Shown: in pieces, positions 16,681 to 25,575 of the stretch | Layout of the letters: every line of letters starts with the position of its first letter | Numbering within the stretch: position 1 is the first letter of the stretch | Assembly: GCF_004331485.1 (NCBI RefSeq) | Contig: NZ_SJKD01000015.1 | Coordinates: 1 to 64,000 of the forward strand | Reading direction: 5' to 3' | Origin: Kribbella capetownensis | GTDB taxonomy: Bacteria > Actinomycetota > Actinomycetes > Propionibacteriales > Kribbellaceae | Length of the DNA: 64,000 bases | Translations under genes and position numbers: made by a program | Notes under the pieces: model-generated | The model's input: the letters and a program-made list of their open reading frames with translations, nothing else | What the model was told of the DNA's origin: nothing | Databases searched by the model: none

Positions 16681-17472
16681 TCAGTCGTAGAGTTCGCCGC
16701 AGGTTACGTTCGCGATCTCTGCTGTGATCGCGGCGGCATGGTCGGAGGCCAGTAGTACGGCGACGTTGGCCACGTCAGCCAGCATCGGCAGGCGCCGCAG
16801 GGCTGTCTTCTCGGTCATCCTGGCCCACCACTCCTGCTTCGTCACGCCCTCATTCTCGGCATGCTGGGCCCAGGATTCTTCGACGCCGGGTGTGTCCGGC
16901 GAACCGGCCGAGCGCAGGCAGACAGCTCTGACGCCGTGCGGGCCCAGCTCGGCGGCAAGCTGACGCCACAGGCCTTCGATCGCCGCACAGATCACGCCGA
17001 ATCCTCCCGTGTTGAGGTACGGCAAACGACCGGCCTGCGCGGTCAGCGCCAGGAGCACCCCCGAGCCGGCCGCGATCATGTGCCGCCCCGCAGCGGTCGC
17101 GGTGTTGAAGTGCGCCTCCATCGCCGTACTGACCGGCCCGATGAACCGCTCCCGCCCTGTCTCCACCAGCGGCGCCCCTTGGGTGTCGCCGTAGCCGATC
17201 AAGTTGAACGAGATGTCCAGCCGACCCGCTTGTTCGACGATGCGCGCCGTATGCCGCTCGACCGCATCGGCGTCCAGCACATCAACGCCGGCCACCTCGA
17301 CCGATCCACCGGCAATGGAAACGTCACCGGCCACGGCTTCCAACGGACTCAGCGTACGTCCCGCGAGAAAGATCCGCGCACCGTCGCGAGCAAACGCACG
17401 TGCCACCGCACCGCCCACCGCTCCGCCACCGCCGTAGATCACGGCAACCTTGTTCTCCAGCAGCACGATCAT
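16681..17472 (-). CDS. SDR-like protein lacking the catalytic Tyr-Lys pair
   Basis: A 263-residue SDR-fold protein with a nucleotide-binding segment IYGGGGAVGGAVA at about residues 12-24 and a typical 'AGRTLSPLEAVAGD' second strand. Where YxxxK is expected the sequence reads LPYLNTGGFGVICA, so no lysine follows the tyrosine at +4, and the active serine is replaced by 'ALTAQAG'. It may bind NAD(P) but is probably not a standard dehydrogenase, or it uses the divergent chemistry seen in enoyl-reductase-like SDRs. Its stop lies about 20 bp from the broken IS630 end; the C-terminus seems complete. Confidence 0.75.
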   Translation of the reverse strand: MIVLLENKVAVIYGGGGAVGGAVARAFARDGARIFLAGRTLSPLEAVAGDVSIAGGSVEVAGVDVLDADAVERHTARIVEQAGRLDISFNLIGYGDTQGAPLVETGRERFIGPVSTAMEAHFNTATAAGRHMIAAGSGVLLALTAQAGRLPYLNTGGFGVICAAIEGLWRQLAAELGPHGVRAVCLRSAGSPDTPGVEESWAQHAENEGVTKQEWWARMTEKTALRRLPMLADVANVAVLLASDHAAAITAEIANVTCGELYD

Positions 17473-17701
17473 CTCCTTGTCCTAGTGGTCAATTGGAACT
17501 CGTCTGACACCCAGAAATGCCCGGCAGTCTGTCGCCTGCCGGCGGCGTCGAAACCCCGCGGGCGGACACCAGCATCATCCACATCCACCGCCAGATCATC
17601 GGCCCCACATCGCGACCGACGACCCACACCAGGCGCCTGCCCTCGTCCTCGACGATCTCACGAACGCCTGAATCTGCCGCCCACACAATTCGCTGGCACG
17701 G

Positions 17702-18583
17702 TCACGGGACCTTCTGACCGATGTCGTCGACCGATCGGCGCAGCAACCGTTCCAGGCTGTTGACGGCGGCATCAGCGTCGGCGCCGGCTCGCCTGGCGAT
17801 CGCGATCTCGACCGCCGGTGCGGGCGGAAGGCCGCCCCGCTCGGACGCTCGTCGCCCGGACGGCGGAATGTTGTTCGTCAGCAGGGCACCCAGCCCGATG
17901 CCGGCGGCGATTGCAGCCTGTACGGCGTGCACGCTGGTGCTCTGGAACGCGATCGTCCATCGGCGGCCGGTCCGGCTGATCGCGTCGATGACCGGCTGTC
18001 GCCACCGGCAGGGATGGGAGAACAGCACAAGAGGCAACGGGTCGGCCGCCGTATCGAAGGACGGTGTGAAGGCCCAGTCCATCGGAACGTGACGCTGCCA
18101 TCGCACGGAGGCCGCCGGCATCACTGTCGGGTCTCCGAAGACGAGGTCGAGGCGGCCACGGTCGGCGAGTCTGCGCAGTGCGGCCGCGGAGCTCACGATG
18201 ACCTCGAGGCTGACCTGGGGGTGCAACGTCGCGAAGTCGGCGAGGGCCTCAGGCAACGTAGTGATGGCCAGATCCTCGAGCAGGCCGATGGTGCGCTGCC
18301 CGGTCAACTGATTTCGCCGGCCGCTCAGCGCGGCCTGCGCTTCGTCATGCAGAGCGAGCATCCGCTCCGCGTAGGCCAAGAGCGTCTCGCCCGGCGGCGT
18401 AACCCGCGCTCCGCGTTGCTCTCTGAACAGGATGCGCTCCCCCACCGCCCGTTCCAGGCGCTGGATCCGCTGACTGACGACGGGCTGGCTCAGCCCCAAC
18501 GCCACGGCTCCGCGCGTGATGCTGCCGGCGCGCACCGCCGCCGCGAAGGAGCGTAGGTCCGTGAGGTCGAAGTCAGACGCCAT
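17702..18583 (-). CDS. LysR-family transcriptional regulator
   Basis: A 293-residue LysR regulator with the N-terminal winged helix at residues 5-65 ('SITRGAVALGLSQPVVSQRI') and a periplasmic-binding-protein-like effector domain. Its effector domain closely resembles that of the frameshifted LysR at 22565-23409: both share 'PLPL(V/I)LFS.PC.WR' and '(A)F.STS..AVQAA'. The pair are paralogues. Divergent from the PhzF operon at 18654, it has a CATA-N9-TATG motif over its start codon. It is the likely activator of the PhzF / amidohydrolase genes. Confidence 0.9.
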   Translation of the reverse strand: MASDFDLTDLRSFAAAVRAGSITRGAVALGLSQPVVSQRIQRLERAVGERILFREQRGARVTPPGETLLAYAERMLALHDEAQAALSGRRNQLTGQRTIGLLEDLAITTLPEALADFATLHPQVSLEVIVSSAAALRRLADRGRLDLVFGDPTVMPAASVRWQRHVPMDWAFTPSFDTAADPLPLVLFSHPCRWRQPVIDAISRTGRRWTIAFQSTSVHAVQAAIAAGIGLGALLTNNIPPSGRRASERGGLPPAPAVEIAIARRAGADADAAVNSLERLLRRSVDDIGQKVP

Positions 18584-18597
18584 AGGGAAACCTTATG
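18581..18597. promoter_or_regulatory. CATA-N9-TATG motif at LysR start
   Basis: CATA (18581-18584) and TATG (18594-18597) form an inverted repeat with nine bases between, covering the LysR start codon in the divergent gap to the PhzF gene. The same motif with identical spacing lies over the start of the paralogous LysR gene at 23407-23423, which supports a LysR operator. Confidence 0.55.
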
Positions 18598-18653
18598 TCT
18601 GCCATAGCCACATGCCCATATCCAATAGCTGGGCTCCTACGTACGCTCAACTC

Positions 18654-19574
18654 ATGTCCACAAGCCCCCAGGCGTCTGGTTTGGGGTACCACCACGTCGA
18701 TGTCTTCTCCAGAACGGGATACGCGGGCAACAGCCTTGCCGTCTTCCTCGACCCGCCCGAGCTGACCGCGAAGCAGCTGTCCCGGGTCACCCAGGAGCTG
18801 CGGCACTTCGAGTCGATCTTCGTCACCCACACCGCGGACGCACGTGTGTTCGACGCGCGGGTGTTCGATCTGGAGGGCGAACTCGATTTCGCCGGGCATC
18901 CGCTACTCGGCGCCGCGGCTGTGCTCCACCTGGCTTCCGACGTGGCGATGGGAATAGAGACGTGCTGGACGTTCCAACTCCCCGCGAGGACAGTCCGGGC
19001 CCAGACGCATCAACATCCTGACGGTCACGTTTCCGCGCTGCTGGACCAGGGCCGCCCCGAATTCATCCGGACGCTGTCGCCTGAACAAGCCCCCGCGATC
19101 GCGCACGCCCTGGGCCTCGATCGCGGCGATCTCGATCCCACGCTGCCGCTGGAGGTCGTCTCGACCGGGCTGCGCTACCTGATCGTTCCCGTGAGTGACG
19201 GTGACGCCTTGGCTCGCGCTCATATCCAGCACTCGGACTTCGACCGGTTCCTTCGAGACCTCGGTGCCCAGTTCGCGTACGTGCTGGACGCCGAGGCTCT
19301 CGAGGGCAGGCACTGGAACAACGACGGCGTGGTCGAGGACGTGGCTACCGGAAGTGCAGCGGGCTGCGTGGCCGCGTACCTGCTCCGTCACCGCCTGGCC
19401 CGCGATGGCGTCGAGCTCGGCTTGAAGCAGGGCAGATTCGTCAAGCGGCCCAGCGTGATCGCTGTCACCGCCCACGGCACCACGAACGTGGTGGAGCGAG
19501 TGACCGTCGGCGGGGACGTTGCCGTCGTCGGGGTCGGATTGTTGCTCGAGGCACCAGCTCTGGACGTCTCGTGA
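18654..19574 (+). CDS. PhzF-family isomerase
   Basis: A 306-residue PhzF-family protein with the two-halved diaminopimelate-epimerase fold. 'VDVFSRTGYAGNSLAVFLD' opens the first half, the catalytic glutamate is Glu53 in HFESIFV, 'ELDFAGHPLLG' follows, and the second half has 'EDVATGSAAGCVAAYLL'. The family isomerises or epimerises small acids; phenazine synthesis is only one case and no other phz genes are here. The ATG at 18654 is preferred over longer readings that run into the LysR gene. A GTGA overlap couples it to the ornithine cyclodeaminase remnant. Confidence 0.88.
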   Translation: MSTSPQASGLGYHHVDVFSRTGYAGNSLAVFLDPPELTAKQLSRVTQELRHFESIFVTHTADARVFDARVFDLEGELDFAGHPLLGAAAVLHLASDVAMGIETCWTFQLPARTVRAQTHQHPDGHVSALLDQGRPEFIRTLSPEQAPAIAHALGLDRGDLDPTLPLEVVSTGLRYLIVPVSDGDALARAHIQHSDFDRFLRDLGAQFAYVLDAEALEGRHWNNDGVVEDVATGSAAGCVAAYLLRHRLARDGVELGLKQGRFVKRPSVIAVTAHGTTNVVERVTVGGDVAVVGVGLLLEAPALDVS

Positions 19575-19888
19575 GCGAAAGATTCGAGACCTATTCTCCC
19601 TCAGCTATTCGGGACGTGGTCGGCTTCGCCGATCTTGTCGAGCCCGTCGAGAGAGCGTTCGCGGCCTTCAGCCAGGGACTCGGTGAGTCGCCGATCGTCG
19701 TATTCGCACCAGCCGGATCCGATGGCGACGTACACGTCAAGTCCGCATTCGACAACCAGATCACGCTGGCCAAGCTCGTCGGACTCGGCGTTCAGGATCT
19801 CGCCGCCGCAGAAGTCACCTTGCGGTTGTTACGCGCCGGACCGCCCTACGGGCGCCGACCGCCCCCGTCTGCGCAGGATCTCCGATGA
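19571..19888 (+). pseudogene. Ornithine cyclodeaminase family, internally deleted
   Basis: The 105-codon frame has the N-terminal piece of an ornithine cyclodeaminase/mu-crystallin protein ('VVGFADLVEPVERAFAAFSQG', then 'GDVHVKSA') fused in frame to the C-terminal piece ('QITLAKLVGLGVQDLAAAEV'). About 200 residues between, including the whole NAD-binding Rossmann domain, are missing from a family of about 320. The GTG start overlaps the PhzF stop and its own stop overlaps the next ATG, so coupling through the operon is retained although the enzyme is dead. Confidence 0.75.
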
Positions 19889-20205
19889 TCGTGCGCACCT
19901 GGAAGGGTCATGTCCCCCGTCGCCATGCCGACGGCTTCGAGAAGCATCTGCTGTCGACTGGAGTCACGGAGAGTGCCGCCGTCCCGGGACACGTCGGGGC
20001 CCAGATCCTCTGGACTGACACCGCGGATCACACCGAGTTCGTCTTCATCACGTACTGGAGGACCTGGGACGCTGTACGTCGCTTCGCCGGCGAGGACATC
20101 ACCGCTGCAGTGCTCTATCGCGGTGACGAGCAGGACGAACTCACACCATCTACGAAGGTCGATCACCATCGCGTCGCCTTCTCATCAGAACCCAGGAATC
20201 CCTGA
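19885..20205 (+). CDS. Antibiotic-biosynthesis-monooxygenase-like (dimeric alpha/beta barrel) protein
   Basis: A 106-residue single-domain protein of the dimeric alpha-beta barrel type. 'RTWKGHVPRRHADGFEKHL', 'PGHVGAQIL' and 'FVFITYWRTWDAVRRFAGED' are the strand-helix-strand elements typical of ABM/YgiN-like proteins. Some members are cofactor-free monooxygenases, many are of unknown role. Its ATG overlaps the stop of the preceding remnant and the amidohydrolase begins five bases after its stop, so it belongs to the PhzF operon. Confidence 0.75.
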   Translation: MIVRTWKGHVPRRHADGFEKHLLSTGVTESAAVPGHVGAQILWTDTADHTEFVFITYWRTWDAVRRFAGEDITAAVLYRGDEQDELTPSTKVDHHRVAFSSEPRNP

Positions 20206-20209
20206 TCAC

Positions 20210-21423
20210 ATGCTCGAGCACGCAGACACGGTCGCCATCACAGGCGGGTATGTCGTTCCGGTCGACGGAGATCCCATTGATGAAGGGACGATCCTGATCC
20301 GAGACGGCAAGCTCGCCGCGATCGGTCCTATGGCCGACATCCCGGTCCCGCCGCACACGGCGACAGTCGACGCGACCGGATGCTGGGTCCTTCCCGGCTT
20401 CGTCGAAGCACACACACACCTGGGAATCGGTGAGGAAGGCGAAGCCGGCGATCCGATCAACGAGGCCACCGACCCGAACGGCGCCCGATTGCGGGCGCTC
20501 GACGGGATCAACCCGTCCGACACCGGCTTCACCGACGCGCTGTCCGGCGGGGTCACCACGGCGGCGATCATGCCGGGGTCGGCCAACCCGATCGGCGGCC
20601 AGACCGTCGTGGTCAAGTGCTGGGGACGCACCGCCGACGACATGGTGTTGCGTGAGCCCGCTGGCGTGAAGAGTGCACTCGGCGAGAATCCGATCGGGTC
20701 GTACGGCGGTCGCGACAGGCTGCCCTCCACCCGATTCGGATCGGCCGCCGTGGTCAGAGACACCTTCGTCACAGCCCAGAACTACCGCAGGCAACGCGAT
20801 ACCGCGCTCGAAGCCCACCTGTCGTTCGACCGCGACCCCACCCAAGAGGTGCTCCTCCGGGTGCTCGACGGGGAACTTCCGTGGTGCCAGCACGCCCACC
20901 GAGCCGACGACATCGCCACCGCAATACGACTCGCCGAGGAGTTCGACTACCGGCTCGTAATCCATCACGGGACCGAGGCCCACCTGCTCGCGGATCTGAT
21001 CGCACAGCGCGGCATTCCGGTTGTCAGCGGCCCACTCATCAGTCCCGCTCCAAGGTGGAGACACGACAGCTGGACCTGCGCAGCCCCGGCATTCTCGCGC
21101 GGGCAGGCGTGGAGCTGGCAATCACCACGGACCACTCCACCGTCCCGGTCCACCTGCTGGTCCATCAGGTCACCCTCGCAGTCAAGGAAGGCCTTGACCG
21201 TGAGATCGCACTGCGGTCGATAACTGTCAATCCGGCCAGGATCCTCGGCGTAGACGACCGCGTGGGCACTCTGAAGCCCGGCCTCGACGCAGACCTGGTC
21301 CTGTGGTCCGGAGACCCGCTCGACGTCATGAGCCGGGCGCTGCGCGTCCTCATCAACGGTCGCGAGGTCTACCGCTATGACAATGAGAGCCGCGTCGGCA
21401 CAGCAGCTAACCCGTTTCAGTGA
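20210..21423 (+). pseudogene. Imidazolonepropionase-like amidohydrolase, frameshifted
   Basis: A metal-dependent amidohydrolase of about 404 residues that would be complete but for one frameshift. The N-terminal frame has EAHTHLG (metal ligands His68 and His70) and 'HRADD' and 'LVIHHGTEAHLL' in the barrel; after about 21046 the protein continues in another frame with 'ILARAGVELAITTDHSTVP' (metal Asp) and 'PARILGVDDRVGTLKPGLDADLVLW'. Restoring one C in the run at 21044-21046 rejoins the frames as SPRSKVETR. It may be a sequencing slip or a real mutation. The family includes imidazolonepropionases and peptidases; substrate unknown. Confidence 0.8.
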
Positions 21424-21587
21424 GGGCGATGATTCTCTGGCGACCCCTTCGATCTCGAAAGTGACGGGGCGACACCGACTTCGAGAGTTGCCGTTGGCGT
21501 CTCGCGCGCGAAGAACCAGGTGGCGACCTCGACAGTGAGGACCGTGCGTTCCTTCAGCCATGCGGATTGACGTGTACGTCGCCGCCG

Positions 21588-21735
21588 AACCCGGCAAGTC
21601 CAGAGCTGGTGCCTCAAGCAACCATCCGGCACGCAGGATGGCAACCTCGCCGCCGACTGTCACTCGCTCGACTGCGCTTGCGGTGCGCCTGGCGGCGACT
21701 GCGGTCTCGCTGGGTCGTCCTACGAACCGGCCCAT
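21588..21735 (-). pseudogene. PhzF C-terminal remnant
   Basis: Forty-nine codons on the minus strand (GRFVGRPSETAVAARR..., VERVTVGGEVAILRAGWLLE) match the last residues of the intact PhzF at 18654-19574, which reads GRFVKRPS...VERVTVGGDVAVVGVGLLLE. It is the tail of a second, diverged PhzF gene; everything before it is gone. Confidence 0.7.
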
Positions 21736-21948
21736 CCACCTGACAGAATCAACACAGGACGGTGGTCTGCAGACCTAAACGGCAGCGAGCGACGAGATCA
21801 CGAACGATCTGGGTTAGCAAGCGCCGCAACCATCGAACGTGATCAGGCAGGATTCCCCCGAGCGCCGATCCTCGCTGGCTGTGTCGCGCTTGCGCGTTGC
21901 ACGATGACGTTTCGTCGACCGTGTGTCAACGGCGAGCGGAAACTCGGG

Positions 21949-22176
21949 TCACAACATCTGGACCGCGGAGTCGAGCACGCGGTGGTCGGTGGTCAGGCTG
22001 CGCTCGTACTCGGTCCACGCTTCCTGCAATCGGTTCACGGCTACGGCCAGGTCGGCAGGCGCGGCGACGAACGACAGACGTAGGTGGTGTGCGCACCCGC
22101 CGTCCGGGGTGGCCCGAACGCCGGCGAGGACGCGCGCACCCCGTGCTGCGCTCCTCACGAAGGGCTCGGTAGGCAC
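21949..22176 (-). pseudogene. PLP-dependent aminotransferase C-terminal remnant
   Basis: Seventy-five codons read 'ARVLAGVRATPDGGCAHHLRL' and 'PADLAVAVNRLQEAW', which resembles the C-terminal small domain of fold-type I aminotransferases (including MocR-type regulators). The upstream catalytic domain is absent. The frame ends at a normal-looking stop, so this is the preserved 3' end of a lost gene. Confidence 0.5.
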
Positions 22177-22247
22177 CGATCACCCCCGCCGAGCCGGCCA
22201 CGCCGAGCGGCGAGATGACCGGGCTGGTGCACACCCGGAGCGGCTCC

Positions 22248-22490
22248 TGATCTATCCCGTGATCGCCGACTACCCAGCCCATCTGCACATCGATCTGCTG
22301 CCGGAACACCAGCGAAAGGGCCACGGACGGGCACCCATGAACCCGCTGCTCAACACGATGCGCGAGCAACCTGTCCACGCTGTGCACCATGGCATGGTAA
22401 CTGCCACCACGTGCACGCTCGTTCTACGACCGGCTCGCTTCCATGAGATCCCGGTTCCCCGACTCTGTCCCGCTCACCTATCTCGGCCTG
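22248..22490 (+). pseudogene. GNAT acetyltransferase remnant
   Basis: The reading 'YPAHLHIDLLPEHQRKGHGR' is the acetyl-CoA-binding motif A of a GNAT acetyltransferase (Q/R-x-x-G-x-G/A). Later pieces, 'ARSFYDRLGFHEI' -like and 'SVPLTYLGLRL', occur in other frames, so at least two frameshifts have accumulated. The N-terminal half is missing. This one is clearly decayed rather than mis-sequenced. Confidence 0.6.
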
Positions 22491-22564
22491 CGCCTGTATG
22501 CAACCGCGTGTCATCTGCGAGGACTACAGGGGCTGGCGGCTCGCGTCACTTCAAGGCGCAGGGC

Positions 22565-23409
22565 TCAGATTATGCGGTGGAGAGCGGCGTCGACGGCGTC
22601 GAGGAGGGGGTCGCCCTCGGTGCCGGAACGGCGGATCAGTCCGATCTCGACGGTGGGAAGGGCGGGCAGGCCGGGATGGTTCCGGGGAGCGCGGAGCTCG
22701 GGGTCGACGTTGGCGGGCAGCATCGGTGCGACGCCAAGTCCGGTGCGTAAAGCGGCCTGGACGGCGACCAGGCTGGTGCTCTCGAAGGCGAGCCGCCATG
22801 AGCGGCCAGCCGCGTCGAGGGTCTCGAGGATTGCCGACCGCCACAGGCAGGGCCGAGAGAACAGGATGAGCGGCAGGGGCTCCGTGGAAGGGTCGAGGCT
22901 GGGATCGACGGCCCAGACCAGGGGAAACGGCAGGACCAGCGCGGTGGTTCTTGCATGTACCTGACGTCGCATAGCGCGATCTGGATCCGGTTCTTCTTGA
23001 GCGCCTGCCGCAACCCTGGGCCACTGGCCACCATCACCTCGAGTTTCGCGTGCGGGTGCAGCATCGCGAACCGGGCGAGAAACTGTGGCAGGTGTGCAGC
23101 CGCGATGTCCTCGGCGAGTCCGACGCCGCACTGGCCGGACAGGTCTTTGCCGACGTCGGAAAGAGCCTCGGAGGACAGCGACAGAATACGCTCGGCGTAC
23201 GGAAGCAGGGCCTCACCGGAGTTCGTCAGGGAGACACCAGAAGTTGCCCGGAGCAACAACGGCTGACCTATCGTGCGTTCCAGTCGTCGCAGCTTCTGGC
23301 TGACGGCCGGTTGCGTCTGCCCGAGTGCGGCCGCGGCACGGCTGATGCTGCCCGCTCGGGCAGAGGCGACGAAGGCCCGGAGCAGCGCGATCTCAAGGTC
23401 TGGGGGCAT
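22565..23409 (-). pseudogene. LysR-family regulator, frameshifted
   Basis: The N-terminal frame from 23409 has a full LysR helix-turn-helix ('SISRAAAALGQTQPAVSQKL') and the first part of the effector domain to about 22955. The rest of the domain continues in a second frame (PLPLILFSRPCLWR, AFESTSLVAVQAALRTGLG) to the stop at 22565. Comparison with the paralogue at 17702-18583 shows that one missing base near 22950-22960 explains the break and would give a protein of about 281 residues. It is divergent from the nitrilase operon and has a CATA-N9-TATG operator-like motif over its start. Confidence 0.82.
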
Positions 23410-23427
23410 AACGATTCATTATGCCCC
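23403..23427. promoter_or_regulatory. Palindrome at LysR start / nitrilase promoter
   Basis: GGGGCATAA (23403-23411) and TTATGCCCC (23419-23427) are perfect 9-bp inverted arms around seven bases, overlapping the LysR start codon in the 72-bp divergent gap. The core CATA-N9-TATG is the same as at the paralogous LysR gene (18581-18597). A LysR binding site for autoregulation is likely. Confidence 0.65.
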
Positions 23428-23481
23428 ATCCTCGCAATCGGCCGGTTCCAGAGCCGGCAACCCGCGGATAGCGTCGGCAGC

Positions 23482-24420
23482 ATGCGAATCGCTGCTGCTC
23501 AGGCCCGGCCAGTCTGGCTGGACCCAGTCGCCACCACCAGCAAGGTGACGGCCTGGCTGGAAACGGCGTCCCGCGACGGTGTGGACCTGATCGCCTTCCC
23601 TGAGACCTTCCTGTCTGGTTACCCGTTCTGGCTGGAGTTCACCAACGGGTCCGCGTTCGGTGATCCTGTGCAGAAGAAGGCGTACGCCGCCTACTTGGAT
23701 GCCGGGATCGAGGCCGGTGGGCCTGAGATCGCGCAGATCACTGAGGCAGCCCGCGATCTCGACATCTTCGTGTATGTCGGGACGACGGAGCGCGGGTCGG
23801 GCCCGGCGCGCGGGACGATCTATTGCTCCCTGTTCGCCATCGACCCGCGGAAGGGCGTCGTGGGCCGCCATCGCAAGCTGGTGCCGACGTACGAGGAGAA
23901 GCTCATCTGGGGCTACGGCGACGGATATGGGTTGCGGACGCACCAGGTCGGGCACGCACGCGTCGGCGGGCTGAACTGCTGGGAGAACTGGATGCCGCAG
24001 GCGCGGCATGCTCTGTACGCGGACGGTGAGGACATCCACGTCAGCGTCTGGCCCGGGAATCCCAACAACACCGTGGATCTGGCCCGCTTCATCGCGATCG
24101 AGGGCCGGGTCTGGTCGCTGGCCGCATGTGGGTTGCTCGCGATCGACGACGTACCACCGGACTTCCCGCTGCGACCGGCACTCGAGGAGACCGGGATCAC
24201 CGCTATCAGGCGCGGTGGATCCGCGATCGCCGCACCGGACGGCAGTTGGGTCGTCGAGCCGGTGCTCGATGAGGAGCGAATCATCGTCGCCGACATCGAT
24301 CTCGACATGGTCCGCGCCGAACGCCTGGCACTCGACTCCACCGGTCACTCGAGTCGTCCCGACGTCTTCAGGGTGACCGTCGATCGGAGCCGTCTCGACG
24401 CAGCCGAATTCGCCGGGTAG
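23482..24420 (+). CDS. Nitrilase
   Basis: A 312-residue nitrilase-branch member of the carbon-nitrogen hydrolase superfamily. The catalytic triad is visible: Glu41 in AFPETF, Lys132 in RHRKLVPT and Cys166 in GGLNCWENW. The CWEN context is that of true nitrilases rather than amidases, so conversion of a nitrile (R-CN) to the carboxylic acid and ammonia is expected. The ATG at 23482 is preferred since earlier sequence is antisense to the LysR gene. It heads an operon with a gamma-synthase-like PLP enzyme, RidA and an oxidoreductase, with only two bases to the next gene. Confidence 0.92.
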   Translation: MRIAAAQARPVWLDPVATTSKVTAWLETASRDGVDLIAFPETFLSGYPFWLEFTNGSAFGDPVQKKAYAAYLDAGIEAGGPEIAQITEAARDLDIFVYVGTTERGSGPARGTIYCSLFAIDPRKGVVGRHRKLVPTYEEKLIWGYGDGYGLRTHQVGHARVGGLNCWENWMPQARHALYADGEDIHVSVWPGNPNNTVDLARFIAIEGRVWSLAACGLLAIDDVPPDFPLRPALEETGITAIRRGGSAIAAPDGSWVVEPVLDEERIIVADIDLDMVRAERLALDSTGHSSRPDVFRVTVDRSRLDAAEFAG

Positions 24421-24422
24421 CC

Positions 24423-25574
24423 GTGGACCTCGAGGAGCCGCATGTGGAGACACTCGTGGTCCATGGCGGTGCGGGCGTCGATCCGCAGACTGGTGCGGTC
24501 GTCGAGCCCATCATCATGTCGACGACCTTCGAGCGTGATCCCGACGGCGGTCACAGCCGCGGATACTTCTACAGCAAGGCGGGAAATCCCAACCAGAGCA
24601 GCCTCGAGCGGACGGTGGCCACACTCGAGCGTGGTGCCGGCGGAGTCGCTTACGCCAGTGGCTCGGCTGCGGTCCTGGCGGCGCTGAGCATTGCCGGCCA
24701 GGGCGGACATGTCCTCGTGCCCGACGACGTCTTCCAGGGCACGATCAGGCTGCTGCGTCTGAGCCTGTCGCGGTGGGGCATCCGGTTCAGCACGGTGGAC
24801 ATGACTGATTCTGCAGCCGTCCGCACGGCCCTCGAGCCTGACACCCGGCTGGTCTGGGCGGAGGGTCTGTCCAACCCGCTGCTGAAGGTGACGGATATCG
24901 CGCAGGTCGCCGAGATCGCTCACGAACATGGCGCCTTGTGTGCAGTCGACAACACGTTCGTCACCCCGGTCTTCCAGCAGCCGGTGCGGGCTGGCGCCGA
25001 CTTCGTCCTCCATTCCGCGACGAAGTACCTGGCCGGCCATGCGGACGTACTGGCCGGTGTGTTGGTAGTTGCCGAGACGTCCCTGCTTGACCAGCTTCGA
25101 ACCCTGCAGTGGATCGAGGGCGCGACACCCAGTCCGTTCGACTGCTGGTTGACTGCCCGCGGCCTGAAGACCCTCCCCGTCCGCATGCACGCCCATGCCG
25201 ACCACGCCGCCGAGGTCGCCGCCTTCCTGGAGCAACATCCTGCGATCGACTGGGTCCGCTACCCGGGACGCCCCAGTCATCCGCAGCACGAGCTGGCCAA
25301 GGAGGTCATGAGCGGATTCGGCGGCATTCTCTCGTTCACGATCCGCGGGGGCGCGGACATCGCGACGAGGGTCGCCGCACGCACTCGATACTTCGTCAAT
25401 GCCACCAGTTTCGGTGCGCCGGAGAGCCTGATCCAGCACGTCGCCAGCGCACCTACCCACGGCTCGGGGCACCTGCCCGACAACGTCCTGCGGCTGTCTG
25501 TGGGGCTCGAGCACCCAGACGACCTGATCGCGGATCTCGACCAGGCTCTCGACGTCGTTACTCAGAGGGCGTGA
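24423..25574 (+). CDS. Cys/Met-metabolism PLP enzyme (cystathionine gamma-synthase/lyase-like)
   Basis: A 383-residue fold-type I PLP enzyme of the cystathionine gamma-synthase family. The Schiff-base lysine is Lys201 in HSATKYLAGH, the pyridine-nitrogen aspartate is Asp176 in AVDNTF, and the N-terminal arm 'YSKAGNPNQSSLE' contributes to the neighbouring active site. Members perform beta- or gamma-elimination or replacement on homoserine or cysteine derivatives, and the sequence cannot choose between these. The GTG start is two bases after the nitrilase stop; RidA follows after one base. That context suggests an enamine-releasing step or a gamma-replacement that yields or uses a nitrile. Confidence 0.88.
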   Translation: MDLEEPHVETLVVHGGAGVDPQTGAVVEPIIMSTTFERDPDGGHSRGYFYSKAGNPNQSSLERTVATLERGAGGVAYASGSAAVLAALSIAGQGGHVLVPDDVFQGTIRLLRLSLSRWGIRFSTVDMTDSAAVRTALEPDTRLVWAEGLSNPLLKVTDIAQVAEIAHEHGALCAVDNTFVTPVFQQPVRAGADFVLHSATKYLAGHADVLAGVLVVAETSLLDQLRTLQWIEGATPSPFDCWLTARGLKTLPVRMHAHADHAAEVAAFLEQHPAIDWVRYPGRPSHPQHELAKEVMSGFGGILSFTIRGGADIATRVAARTRYFVNATSFGAPESLIQHVASAPTHGSGHLPDNVLRLSVGLEHPDDLIADLDQALDVVTQRA

Positions 25575-25575
25575 C

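Noticed and set aside
17489..17686. 65-codon minus-strand frame between the SDR-like and LysR genes.
   Set aside because: Trp/Met-rich and open, but without a ribosome site or any recognised relative.
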